Source: JALRHH01 sp964590315
GTDB lineage: Bacteria; Patescibacteriota; Saccharimonadia; Saccharimonadales; JALRHH01
Length of the DNA stretch: 46,363 nt
NCBI GenBank assembly: GCA_964590315.1
Contig: CAZPVS010000007.1
Coordinates: 1 to 46,363, forward strand
Direction: 5' to 3'
Each line of letters opens with the position of its first letter. Position 1 is the stretch's first letter. Position numbers and translations under genes: made by a program. A model generated the notes under the pieces. The model ran no database searches and was not told the DNA's origin. It worked only from the letters and a program-made list of their open reading frames with translations. Positions 14,679 to 21,517 of this stretch are shown here, piece by piece.

Positions 14679-15617
14679 CTACTTACTGATGAGTTTACTA
14701 TACGTCAAACGCTTACCGTTTACGTGATTAAACCAATCCTCAAAGCGTTCGCCGTCAGTCATAGATCGGGTATTCCAGCGGTAACTATATTCATCGCAGT
14801 AGCGCTGCAAATGCTTGGCGCTAACATGGTGGTAAATGCCGTTAATGCCACGCTTCAGGTGCGACCAAAAGCTCTCTGCAGTATTCGTGCTCGCCATGCC
14901 ATTAACAAATTCTTTGACGCCGTGATTCACACTCTCGTGTTTGAAGCCGAGTTTCGGTAATGTCCGGTATGGCATGTGCTCGTCCGTGTAGATCGTTGCG
15001 TCAATACTAATATGTTTGCGAGCGAGCGTCATGAGCGTATTACTGCCGGTATCTTTTGTGGATACGGCGCGAAGCTTACCACCGCGTTCGACCATACCAA
15101 CAACTGGCGCCTTGCTGTTTTTGCTACCGTGACCTTGGGCGCCCTTGCCGGTGAGCGTCTTGAGCCGTTTATTGTAGTGCTTGTTGCTGTCTTTACCGCC
15201 AATGTAGGCTTCGTCCATTTCAACTTCACCATCTAGTAGTTCGAAACTGTCGTTTTCGTATACATAGCGAATACGCTGGAGCATGAACCAAGCGGTCTTT
15301 TGCGTGACATCTATGAACTTACTGAGTTGAATTGATGAAATGCCTTTCTTGTAGCTACCGCACAGGTAGATTGCTAGAAGCCACTTTTGAAGCGGAACAG
15401 GGCTGTCTTCAAAGATACTACGAGTACGCACTGTAAAGGTGCTGCGGCAGCTTGCACACTTGTAACGTCCACTTGCTAGCTTATATGTTTTAACGTCAAT
15501 CTCGCCACATTTCGGGCAGGTTACACCGTTAGCCCAACGGTTCTTAAATACGAAGTCCTGGCATTGTGCTTCAGTGCCAAACTTTTGATAAAATTGGATG
15601 AGATTGAATGCTTCCAT
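14679..15617 (-). CDS. IS1595-family (ISXO2-like) transposase
   Basis: 312 aa, intact. It has an N-terminal zinc ribbon (C34xxC37, C54xxC57), a helix-turn-helix region (about 93-115) and an ISXO2-type DDE nuclease domain with the likely triad D135 (VEMDEAYIGG), D212 (IYTDEHMPY) and E248 (NTAESFWSHLKRG). It cuts and joins the 25-bp ends of the surrounding element. Its promoter, TTGACG-N17-TACACT, begins inside the right terminal repeat and ends 6 nt before the ATG, so the mRNA is predicted to be leaderless. Nothing suggests inactivation. Confidence 0.96.
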   Translation of the reverse strand: MEAFNLIQFYQKFGTEAQCQDFVFKNRWANGVTCPKCGEIDVKTYKLASGRYKCASCRSTFTVRTRSIFEDSPVPLQKWLLAIYLCGSYKKGISSIQLSKFIDVTQKTAWFMLQRIRYVYENDSFELLDGEVEMDEAYIGGKDSNKHYNKRLKTLTGKGAQGHGSKNSKAPVVGMVERGGKLRAVSTKDTGSNTLMTLARKHISIDATIYTDEHMPYRTLPKLGFKHESVNHGVKEFVNGMASTNTAESFWSHLKRGINGIYHHVSAKHLQRYCDEYSYRWNTRSMTDGERFEDWFNHVNGKRLTYSKLISK

Positions 15618-15623
15618 ACCTCT

Positions 15624-15652
15624 AGTGTATCAGAGGTGAGTGGTAACGTCAA
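15624..15652 (-). promoter_or_regulatory. Transposase promoter embedded in the right terminal repeat
   Basis: On the minus strand: TTGACG (15647-15652, inside the repeat), 17-bp spacer, TACACT (15624-15629), then 6 nt to the ATG. Transposase binding to the end could therefore repress its own gene. The matching left end has TTGGCG at this place. Confidence 0.75.
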
Positions 15653-15665
15653 GTATATAATTGCC
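15641..15665 (-). repeat. Right terminal inverted repeat of the transposon
   Basis: The reverse complement matches the left repeat at 24 of 25 positions. Confidence 0.92.
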
Positions 15666-15673
15666 TAATAATA
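15666..15673. repeat. Target-site duplication, right copy
   Basis: TAATAATA abuts the right repeat, identical to 3991-3998. Confidence 0.9.
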
Positions 15674-15728
15674 AGAAAAAAGCAATACCTATCAGTGTAA
15701 ACAAGCACTAGCGTAAAAACTCATATTA

Positions 15729-15757
15729 TTGCGAAACAATCATTTTTGTAGTATGGT
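15729..15757 (+). promoter_or_regulatory. Promoter of the membrane protein at 15785
   Basis: TTGCGA (15729-15734), 17-bp spacer, TATGGT (15752-15757), with AAGGAG 9 nt before the ATG. Confidence 0.5.
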
Positions 15758-15784
15758 ATGAGATAAGACTAAGGAGTTATTGGC

Positions 15785-16252
15785 ATGAAGTTATTCAATA
15801 GAGGGAACAAGAACGAATCTGTTCTCCCCGAAGAAGTACAGACGTATTATCAGCAAGAGCGACGTGAGCGCAAGGGATTTGCATGGTTACTCGCATTGGC
15901 AACGCTCGTCGTTACCATCCTTATTGCCGCCGCACTATTCTTTGGGGGGCGTTGGGTGTACCGCACACTGTTTGATAATAACGACTCCAAACAGCCGGAA
16001 ACGACACAGCAACAAACGGATGAGAGTAGCGCAAAAAGCCAAGATCCTACAAAGAACCCCGACGCTACTGACGGCCAAGATACTCCTGCTGCAGCAGGCA
16101 CCGGCACAACAGACGAGCCTTCGACTGGTACGCCATCAAGTGGGGTAGCGGGTAGTACAACAACCCAGAACGGCAGTACATCTGCGAGTCCTACCACCAC
16201 GCCAACTACTGGCCCCAGTGAGCTAATCAATACCGGCCCCGGCGACGAATAA
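15785..16252 (+). CDS. Single-pass membrane protein with Ser/Thr-rich tail ending NTGPGDE
   Basis: 155 aa: a cytoplasmic head of about 33 residues, one membrane helix (about 34-56, FAWLLALATLVVTILIAAAL), then a long low-complexity extracellular tail rich in Thr, Ser, Gly and Pro, ending SELINTGPGDE. The terminal NTGPGD resembles endings seen on Saccharibacterial surface proteins; unlike a sortase substrate there is no following membrane helix. It may be a surface spacer or adhesin-like protein. The start is supported by AAGGAG. This is the first gene to the right of the transposon and its promoter is intact. Confidence 0.8.
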   Translation: MKLFNRGNKNESVLPEEVQTYYQQERRERKGFAWLLALATLVVTILIAAALFFGGRWVYRTLFDNNDSKQPETTQQQTDESSAKSQDPTKNPDATDGQDTPAAAGTGTTDEPSTGTPSSGVAGSTTTQNGSTSASPTTTPTTGPSELINTGPGDE

Positions 16253-16283
16253 ACGTTTTAATCACAAAATTAACGTGATGTAG

Positions 16284-16306
16284 CACACAGGCAGCCCGCC
16301 TGTGTG
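16284..16306 (+). terminator. Probable terminator hairpin after the 155-aa gene
   Basis: CACACAGGC (16284-16292) pairs perfectly with GCCTGTGTG (16298-16306) around AGCCC, followed only by TTTG, so termination may be weak. Confidence 0.5.
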
Positions 16307-16308
16307 TT

Positions 16309-16405
16309 TGCTATAATCCGCTTAGAACCTTGTGGAGGTGTAGCGGTTAAGGGGAGGAAAGAGGTCGAATACGGATCGGAATTTATATACGGGATTTATC
16401 GTATA
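16309..16405 (+). promoter_or_regulatory. Promoter and structured leader of the coiled-coil gene
   Basis: An extended -10 (TGC-TATAAT, box 16312-16317) is followed by a leader of about 100 nt with two hairpins. The first is 16318-16346 (CCGCT/AGCGG outer, ACCT/AGGT inner). The second is TATACG (16386-16391) with CGTATA (16400-16405), ending just before the strong ribosome site GGAAGGAG (16406-16413). The second hairpin could affect ribosome access. Confidence 0.5.
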
Positions 16406-16422
16406 GGAAGGAGATTTCAACC

Positions 16423-16788
16423 ATGACCCCAATTACTCGGCAGGATATTCAAAATATCTTGCAGATTACGCTCAATAGAGCCATGGAGCGTGTCGCCATG
16501 AAACAGGACGTGATTATTCTGGCGGACGCAGTTCGTAACCTTTCTGCAATGCACCAACACAGCCAGCAACTTCTAAAACAGAGTGAAGACCAGCGTGTGC
16601 AGCTGATACGTAGAGCAGTTGCGCTTGAAGGACGTCTTGCGACACTTGAGAATGAGATACGCGGCTTGAACGCCACTGTTGCAAAAATAAGCCTACACCA
16701 GCAGCCGACTTCTATGGCATTGCCAGCAATGCCCGCAGAGAACCAGGAAACAGCGGCACCCGTGCGGTACGTGTACCGTCCCACATGA
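16423..16788 (+). CDS. Small coiled-coil protein, 121 aa
   Basis: A soluble protein that is mostly one long helix. Residues about 40-95 show heptad spacing (LLKQSEDQRVQLIRRAVALE and on), ideal for a coiled coil, followed by a Pro/Ala-rich tail. No enzymatic motif; a structural or scaffolding role is possible. A strong AAGGAG site precedes the ATG by 9 nt. It stands alone behind a structured leader and is convergent with the gene at 16851. Confidence 0.7.
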   Translation: MTPITRQDIQNILQITLNRAMERVAMKQDVIILADAVRNLSAMHQHSQQLLKQSEDQRVQLIRRAVALEGRLATLENEIRGLNATVAKISLHQQPTSMALPAMPAENQETAAPVRYVYRPT

Positions 16789-16805
16789 GCCTAGTCTGGT
16801 ATTAA

Positions 16806-16830
16806 AATACCCTCCAGGCCGGAGGGTATT
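16806..16830 (-). terminator. Terminator hairpin between convergent genes
   Basis: AATACCCTCC (16806-16815) pairs with GGAGGGTATT (16821-16830) around AGGCC. Read on the minus strand it is followed by a T-run, so it best serves the gene ending at 16851; it may also act weakly on the plus strand. Confidence 0.75.
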
Positions 16831-16850
16831 ACTGAAGCCGATTCATAGTC

Positions 16851-17303
16851 CTATGACTGGTGGTGCTGTGTGAAATAGTTGATCTCGTTGACAACATCGA
16901 GTAGTGCCTGGGCGCGCGTTTTTTCATCAGTAATCTGCTTGGCACTGTCATAGGCTGATTTGATGAGTGTGTGATCATCAGTAGCTTGAATCATCATCAT
17001 CGTTGTTTTGAATTTTTCTTCGGGCGACTGTTCGAGGTGTCCGACGAGGGGGGTCAGCTCCTGGAGGGCACCCTGTTTGATATCCAATAACTCATCGTGA
17101 TTGGCATCAACAACTGGGGTGGCCGAGGTGGTGTCGTCCATCTGGGTAGCAGGGGCAGGAGCAGGGGCAGATCCATCAGCCCCAGTGAGCGGGCCGACCG
17201 GAGCACCGGGAGCAGGAGCGCCAAACGGCGTATTAGTATCAAAGAAGTTATTAAGATTATTTTGGTCGTCATGCGACTGTTGATCGTTGCTTTGTCCGAA
17301 CAT
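16851..17303 (-). CDS. Hypothetical acidic protein with Pro/Ala linker, 150 aa
   Basis: The N-terminal half is low-complexity, rich in Asn, Gln, Pro, Ala and Gly. The C-terminal half (about 70-145) is a predicted all-helical domain (DELLDIKQGALQELTPLVGH onward). No membrane segment and no known family. The start has a GAGGGGG ribosome site 3-4 nt upstream, and a perfect hairpin (17315-17329) stands directly before it, which may tune translation. It diverges from the isomerase gene at 17413. Confidence 0.7.
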   Translation of the reverse strand: MFGQSNDQQSHDDQNNLNNFFDTNTPFGAPAPGAPVGPLTGADGSAPAPAPATQMDDTTSATPVVDANHDELLDIKQGALQELTPLVGHLEQSPEEKFKTTMMMIQATDDHTLIKSAYDSAKQITDEKTRAQALLDVVNEINYFTQHHQS

Positions 17304-17314
17304 CCCACCCCCTC

Positions 17315-17329
17315 ACTCGCTTGGCGAGT
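17315..17329 (-). promoter_or_regulatory. Leader hairpin before the 150-aa gene
   Basis: ACTCGC-TTG-GCGAGT is a perfect 6-bp stem with a 3-nt loop, right before the Shine-Dalgarno of the minus-strand gene. Confidence 0.45.
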
Positions 17330-17412
17330 AATTTCACAATTAGCTTTTCACAATTTACAATAAGTATCATATCAAACTTCAGTGACAAGCAATAGCGTAT
17401 GCAGGAGATATA

Positions 17413-18447
17413 ATGCTCGACGATCTTAAGTACATCCATGAACGTGACACCCAAGATGCACTGGGTATTGCAGAGAAACAAGCCTCGCAGCTCACACAAC
17501 AATTTACTTTCACCGGAAACCAGACATTTGAGGCAGTTGATAATGTGGTGTATGCCGGTATGGGGGGGTCAGCGCTTGCCGCACTACTGGTACATACCTG
17601 GCCGAAATTACGTGTGCCATTTGAGGTGGTGCGCGATTACGATCTACCTGATTATGTGAACGAGAAGACCCTTGTTATTGCAGCGAGTTACTCGGGAAAT
17701 ACCGAGGAAACACTCAGTGCGCTTGAACAGGCAGAGGCCAAAAGTGCGCAGATTGCGATTATTGCAGGGGGTGGAGCGCTCCAAGAAGTGGCAACGGCAA
17801 AGGGCTATCTGCTGGGCGAGCTCCCAAAAGTAGTACAGCCACGATACGCGGTATTATCTAATTATAAGTTACTACTCGATATCCTTCACAAGACAGGAGT
17901 ACTGGCAGATGATTTCAGTAACGAGCTAACACAGGCAGCAGGGTTTCTCAGTGGTGCAATACAGTCATGGTTGCCAACCGTAAAAACTACAGAAAATCCG
18001 GCAAAGCAGCTCGCCCTTGAGGTGCTGGGAAAGTCAGTGGTAATTTACGGAGGACCAAAATTGTTCCCTGCAGCGTATAAATGGAAGATCTCATTCAATG
18101 AGAATGCCAAACAAATTGCATGGGCGGGGCAATATCCGGAGTTCAACCATAATGAATTCATTGGGTGGAGCAAACAACCAGTCGACAAACCATATGTGGT
18201 TATTGACCTTCGTAGTACTCTCGAGCATCCGCAAGTGCAGAAGCGATTTAGCGTTAGCGAACGGTTACTTTCTGGCATGCGTCCTACCCCAGAAATTGTT
18301 ACTGCGCATGGCAGCACCATACTTGAGCAGCTTCTATGGACTATTGCGCTCGGTGATTTCGTCTCGCTCTATACCGGTATTGCGAACGGTCTGAACCCTG
18401 CACCTGTTGAATTAGTAGAAAAATTCAAAAAGGAACTGGTGGCATAA
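17413..18447 (+). CDS. Bifunctional phosphoglucose/phosphomannose isomerase
   Basis: 344-aa SIS-domain isomerase interconverting glucose-6-P or mannose-6-P with fructose-6-P in the cytoplasm. Features: YAGMGGSA (47-54) and SYSGNTEET (92-100) in the first sugar-phosphate domain, and EFNHNE (about 243-248) carrying the catalytic Glu/His of the PGI/PMI family. Ribosome site AGGAGATAT. The stop is immediately followed by the ATG of the cupin gene (TAAATG), indicating translational coupling, so both probably supply mannose-6-phosphate. Confidence 0.93.
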   Translation: MLDDLKYIHERDTQDALGIAEKQASQLTQQFTFTGNQTFEAVDNVVYAGMGGSALAALLVHTWPKLRVPFEVVRDYDLPDYVNEKTLVIAASYSGNTEETLSALEQAEAKSAQIAIIAGGGALQEVATAKGYLLGELPKVVQPRYAVLSNYKLLLDILHKTGVLADDFSNELTQAAGFLSGAIQSWLPTVKTTENPAKQLALEVLGKSVVIYGGPKLFPAAYKWKISFNENAKQIAWAGQYPEFNHNEFIGWSKQPVDKPYVVIDLRSTLEHPQVQKRFSVSERLLSGMRPTPEIVTAHGSTILEQLLWTIALGDFVSLYTGIANGLNPAPVELVEKFKKELVA

Positions 18448-18894
18448 ATGTCAGACGCTCCATACCCACAGTATGACCCTTCATCTTTCTCAACTGCGCC
18501 ATATCAGAAGCGCATCGATAAACCGTGGGGGTATGAGATTCACTGGGTGCCTGCCGATGACATGCCGTACATGGGTAAGCTCATTCATGTGCATGCTGGT
18601 GCACGGCTGAGTTTGCAAATACACGATACAAAGCAGGAAAGCTTTTTCTTAATGGCAGGACGGGCGGCCGTCATGTGGGAGGATAGCACTGGTGAGCTTA
18701 TTCAAACCGAGCTGCAGCCTGGTGTCGGCTATACCGTTGCCATTGGTCAAAAGCATCGCCTAATTGGTATCACTGATTGTGATGTCATAGAGGTTTCCAC
18801 CCCCGAAGCAGGCACCACATGGCGCCTCGAGGATGATTATGCACGACCAGATGAAACCCCCGAACAGCGGGCGAAGGAACGCGCTGAGGCGTAG
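18448..18894 (+). CDS. Cupin protein, mannose-6-phosphate isomerase type
   Basis: 148 aa. KPWGYEIHW opens the domain, as in the cupin of type II mannose-6-P isomerase/GDP-mannose pyrophosphorylase. HVHAGARLSLQIHDTKQES carries the metal-binding His and Gln/Glu set, and GQKHRL the later His. It probably isomerises fructose-6-P and mannose-6-P, or is an accessory sugar cupin. It starts directly after the isomerase stop and is followed 33 bp later by the PIG-L deacetylase. Confidence 0.85.
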   Translation: MSDAPYPQYDPSSFSTAPYQKRIDKPWGYEIHWVPADDMPYMGKLIHVHAGARLSLQIHDTKQESFFLMAGRAAVMWEDSTGELIQTELQPGVGYTVAIGQKHRLIGITDCDVIEVSTPEAGTTWRLEDDYARPDETPEQRAKERAEA

Positions 18895-18927
18895 GTTATT
18901 ATCATGACTGCTCATGTCGGGGACATA

Positions 18928-19653
18928 ATGCAGCTTGGCACGATTATGGGGGTGTGGGCGCACCCTGATGACGAGACATTTATGATTGGCGGTATATTGG
19001 CTACGGCAGTCGATAATGGCCAGCGGGTCGCATGTGTCACGGCTACAAAAGGTGAGGCAGGTGTGGTTAACGAGGCTCTGTGGCCAGCAGATCAGCTTGC
19101 CAGTATTCGTGAACAAGAAATGCATGCTGCCATGCAAGCACTTGGCGTCGTAGATCACCACTGGCTTGGGTATGCTGATGGCCAGTGTGATCAAATAGAT
19201 GATGCTACCGCGATACAAAATATTCTTGCGCTCATTGAGCAGTATTGTCCCGATAGTCTTATTACGTTTCCCCCCGATGGGCTAACAGGGCATCCCGACC
19301 ATCGCTGTGTCTCACGGTGGGCCCGAGCAGCCGCCAAGAGGGCGTCGCAGCCACCCCAGGTGTACTTTGCAGTTGATACCGAAGAACGATATCAGTCGTG
19401 CTTGCGGCGGCTCGATGAGCAATTAAATATTTACTTTGCGATTGAGAAACCGGTCGTAATCCCGGCTGCCGAATGTGATATTCATGTGACACTTCCACCA
19501 GAGATCACCGCACGAAAGGTCGCAGCCCTCAAGGCAATGCCGTCACAGACGAGCCGGATTTTTGCCCTCGTTACTGATCTGGAGTGTACTGATGTTTTCG
19601 GGACGGAATCACTCGTTACTGCAGAAAAAGATGCTAGATGGGCTGGTCTTTGA
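18928..19653 (+). CDS. PIG-L/LmbE family N-deacetylase
   Basis: 241-aa zinc-dependent deacetylase of the GlcNAc-PI/mycothiol/LmbE family. The zinc motif AHPDDE is near the N-terminus and the second His motif GHPDH is near residue 130. I place the start at 18928 because GGGGAC lies 6 nt upstream and it gives the usual few residues before AHPDDE; an ATG at 18904 is in frame and possible. The neighbours are sugar isomerases and a phosphatidyltransferase operon, so the substrate may be an N-acetylated amino-sugar lipid or thiol precursor (inference). Its 3' end overlaps the convergent CarS-like gene by 20 bp. Confidence 0.9.
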   Translation: MQLGTIMGVWAHPDDETFMIGGILATAVDNGQRVACVTATKGEAGVVNEALWPADQLASIREQEMHAAMQALGVVDHHWLGYADGQCDQIDDATAIQNILALIEQYCPDSLITFPPDGLTGHPDHRCVSRWARAAAKRASQPPQVYFAVDTEERYQSCLRRLDEQLNIYFAIEKPVVIPAAECDIHVTLPPEITARKVAALKAMPSQTSRIFALVTDLECTDVFGTESLVTAEKDARWAGL

Positions 19654-20164
19654 GACCGAGCAGGAAACCAATATAGCTACTGAATAAGTGCAGCCCAAAA
19701 TACCACGCAAAAATGCATAGGATAAATACGGGGCTTAAGAGATAGAAGGGCAGGGTGAACAGAATCCCACCGGCTATATAATCCGTCTGATCAAAAGGAA
19801 ACCACGCACGGCCAGACGGGATCTGCCGCTGGCGCTTGAAAAAGCTCTCTACTGCATCACCCGTGAGCGCCCCAATACTCATGGCAGCGCTCGCTGCAAG
19901 GTATAGTCCGAGCGAGTATTCAGCCAGGAATAGCTGGTGCACCAGCAGGCCAATAAATGTGCCAAAGAGCAGGCCACTGAGCAGTCCCCGCCACGTTTTA
20001 TGAGGGCCAAAGATACGCTGTCCCCGCCAGATACGTCCTCCGTCAAGAGGGGTGTTCCAATTGCGGATATAAGGCAGTCTACTGGCGAATACGGGCGCCA
20101 TATTGGAGGCTCCAGCCGGAAGGAAAAAAAGCAAAGCTTCGAGGTAGAGCGGTATATCGCTCAT
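19634..20164 (-). CDS. CarS-like CDP-archaeol synthase family protein (DUF46)
   Basis: 176-aa integral membrane protein with about four to five helices. It carries the DUF46/CarS signature GDAVESFFKRQRQIPSGR followed by FDQTDYIAGG, matching archaeal CDP-archaeol synthase, a CDP-alcohol-forming cytidylyltransferase. A bacterial member need not use archaeal substrates. It is the last gene of a three-gene operon; its ATG overlaps the PHP gene stop by 4 bp. With the upstream CDP-alcohol phosphatidyltransferase it could form consecutive steps of a phospholipid pathway: activate a lipid phosphate with CTP, then transfer it. Confidence 0.88.
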   Translation of the reverse strand: MSDIPLYLEALLFFLPAGASNMAPVFASRLPYIRNWNTPLDGGRIWRGQRIFGPHKTWRGLLSGLLFGTFIGLLVHQLFLAEYSLGLYLAASAAMSIGALTGDAVESFFKRQRQIPSGRAWFPFDQTDYIAGGILFTLPFYLLSPVFILCIFAWYFGLHLFSSYIGFLLGLKDQPI

Positions 20165-20814
20165 CGACTACCTTTCAAGCGTTTTCGGAGACGGTGATAT
20201 TTGGGATAGAGCAGCGCAGGTATGCTAGGGTGCCCGGTGCGAAGCACGGCACGGTCCAGGACTGTCAGCAGCGTTTCCTTGGTCGGCATTTCTGGCAGGT
20301 CGCTATAGGTTTTGCCGAGACCTTTCTGTCCGTGTGCGTCGCTACTGGCAGCCGCATCAATATTGTTCAGTCGCGCCCAGACGACTGCCGTACTACTTCT
20401 GTTCTGCAAAAAAGCACGTCCATTGCACACCTCAACGATATCGATGTAATCAGCGATTGATTCCAGACTCTGCGCACTCATGCCTTTACGGATGGTTTCA
20501 AACGGATGCGGAATGTACACGATGCCACCCTGGTCTTTAATGTGTTTTACCGTTTCAAGCGGGTTGAGACCAGCAGGTACAAGGCTGGTCAGAAAAAGGC
20601 CGATAATTTCGCCCTGCGTTGTCATGATTTCTTCCCCAACGATGATGCGGTCACCTAATTCGGTATGAAGTTGTTGTGCCAATGCAATGGTATTGTGGTC
20701 GGTTACTGCTATAGCGTCGAGGATGCCACCATCAAGAACTTTCTTATACTGTTCAGCGGTAATACCTCCATCAGGTGAAGCACTTGAATGGGTGTGGAGG
20801 TCAACCTTGTACAT
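20161..20814 (-). CDS. PHP-domain phosphoesterase
   Basis: 217 aa. PHP metal-binding motifs are visible: DLHTHSSASPDG at the N-terminus, TDHNT, GEEI, the PHPFE segment and the C-terminal SSDAHG. PHP enzymes hydrolyse phosphoesters, including histidinol phosphate and nucleotide or lipid phosphates. Its start codon directly follows the stop of the phosphatidyltransferase gene (TAGATG), so translation is probably coupled. Position between two lipid genes suggests a phosphatase step in the same pathway. Confidence 0.9.
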   Translation of the reverse strand: MYKVDLHTHSSASPDGGITAEQYKKVLDGGILDAIAVTDHNTIALAQQLHTELGDRIIVGEEIMTTQGEIIGLFLTSLVPAGLNPLETVKHIKDQGGIVYIPHPFETIRKGMSAQSLESIADYIDIVEVCNGRAFLQNRSSTAVVWARLNNIDAAASSDAHGQKGLGKTYSDLPEMPTKETLLTVLDRAVLRTGHPSIPALLYPKYHRLRKRLKGSR

Positions 20815-21462
20815 CTAGGCTTCTTCAGTAGCTTGGAGTTTATTGGTGATCTTGATGAGTCGGTCGATAGCGGTGTAGGCAGATAGGAGAGCGATTGTTG
20901 CCACAATCGGTGCCAGCCAGCCTGTGAGCAAACCGATGACGAGCAGCGCCATCCGGACCTCAAATCGCAAGAGGCCATCTTGGAATAAGCGGTTAATTTC
21001 ATTTGGGGTAAACTTACTGGCACTGATGGCTGTTTCACCCTTTGCCTTGACGTAGCTGACACTGAGACTGGCTCCACAAGCCGCGACTGCCCATACTGCA
21101 AGTTCAGGGCGGTCAGTCGCGATAAGGCTGTATGCCACCCCGCAGTATAAGACAGTTTCTTTCATACGATCGGTTGAGGCATCGAGCAACATGCCGGCAC
21201 TACTGGCGCGTTTCTGCAGGCGGGCAAGTTCGCCGTCCAGTGCATCAAAGAGCCCAAATACTACCAGGAGCCCTGCTGCCAACCAGAAGCTGTTGACGGC
21301 AATAAGATAGGCAATCGGGAGATGTGCCAGTAATCCGACGATGGTCACGGTATTCGGGCTAAGTTTCCCACCGGTTAAGGTATTGAGTACATGTGCTACA
21401 TGTTTCATCCAGCCCCGAACGATTGTGCGGCAGAGATCAAGAAATAGCGTTAAAATTTTCAT
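20815..21462 (-). CDS. CDP-alcohol phosphatidyltransferase
   Basis: 215-aa membrane enzyme moving a phosphatidyl group from a CDP-linked lipid to an alcohol. The complete signature DG-x2-AR-x8-G-x3-D-x3-D is present (DGELAR, then G, D and D with exact spacing). Several hydrophobic helices follow. I chose the start at 21462 because TATAAT ends 7 nt upstream on the minus strand; an ATG at 21492 is in frame and has its own TATAAA box. It is the first gene of the operon with PHP and CarS-like genes. The acceptor alcohol cannot be read from sequence. Confidence 0.92.
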   Translation of the reverse strand: MKILTLFLDLCRTIVRGWMKHVAHVLNTLTGGKLSPNTVTIVGLLAHLPIAYLIAVNSFWLAAGLLVVFGLFDALDGELARLQKRASSAGMLLDASTDRMKETVLYCGVAYSLIATDRPELAVWAVAACGASLSVSYVKAKGETAISASKFTPNEINRLFQDGLLRFEVRMALLVIGLLTGWLAPIVATIALLSAYTAIDRLIKITNKLQATEEA

Positions 21463-21469
21463 TTCCTTC

Positions 21470-21475
21470 ATTATA
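21470..21475 (-). promoter_or_regulatory. Leaderless -10 box for the phosphatidyltransferase operon
   Basis: TATAAT on the minus strand ends 7 nt before the ATG at 21462. A competing upstream box favours an alternative start. Confidence 0.5.
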
Positions 21476-21505
21476 CCGTGTAGAGGGGTCATCCGCTACG
21501 TAGTT

Positions 21506-21511
21506 TATAAT
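21506..21511 (+). promoter_or_regulatory. Leaderless -10 box for the DUF1361 gene
   Basis: TATAAT ends 6 nt before the ATG at 21518; no Shine-Dalgarno. It lies back to back with the promoter of the divergent lipid operon. Confidence 0.55.
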
Positions 21512-21517
21512 GAGCAC

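Larger units (their letters stand above)
3999..15665. mobile_element. 11.67-kb IS1595-family transposon with nine cargo genes
   Basis: The segment is bounded by 25-bp terminal inverted repeats beginning GGCAATTATATACTTG (3999-4023 and the complement of 15641-15665; one mismatch), flanked outside by identical TAATAATA octamers. The only transposase, of IS1595/ISXO2 type, lies at the right end with its promoter running into the right repeat. No second left end is visible close to the transposase, so this is one unit with cargo rather than a short insertion sequence. Before insertion the site would have lain between the DUF922 gene and the gene at 15785. Intact ends and duplication suggest a fairly recent event. 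Confidence 0.9.

Noticed and set aside
14679..15673. A simple, about 1-kb insertion sequence at the transposase
   Set aside because: No inverted copy of the 25-bp right end is present near the transposase stop (14400-14680). The only matching end with the same target duplication is at 3999.
15850..16230. Antisense open frame across the Ser/Thr-rich tail of the 155-aa protein
   Set aside because: Low-complexity coding sequence readily leaves antisense frames open; no start signal is seen.
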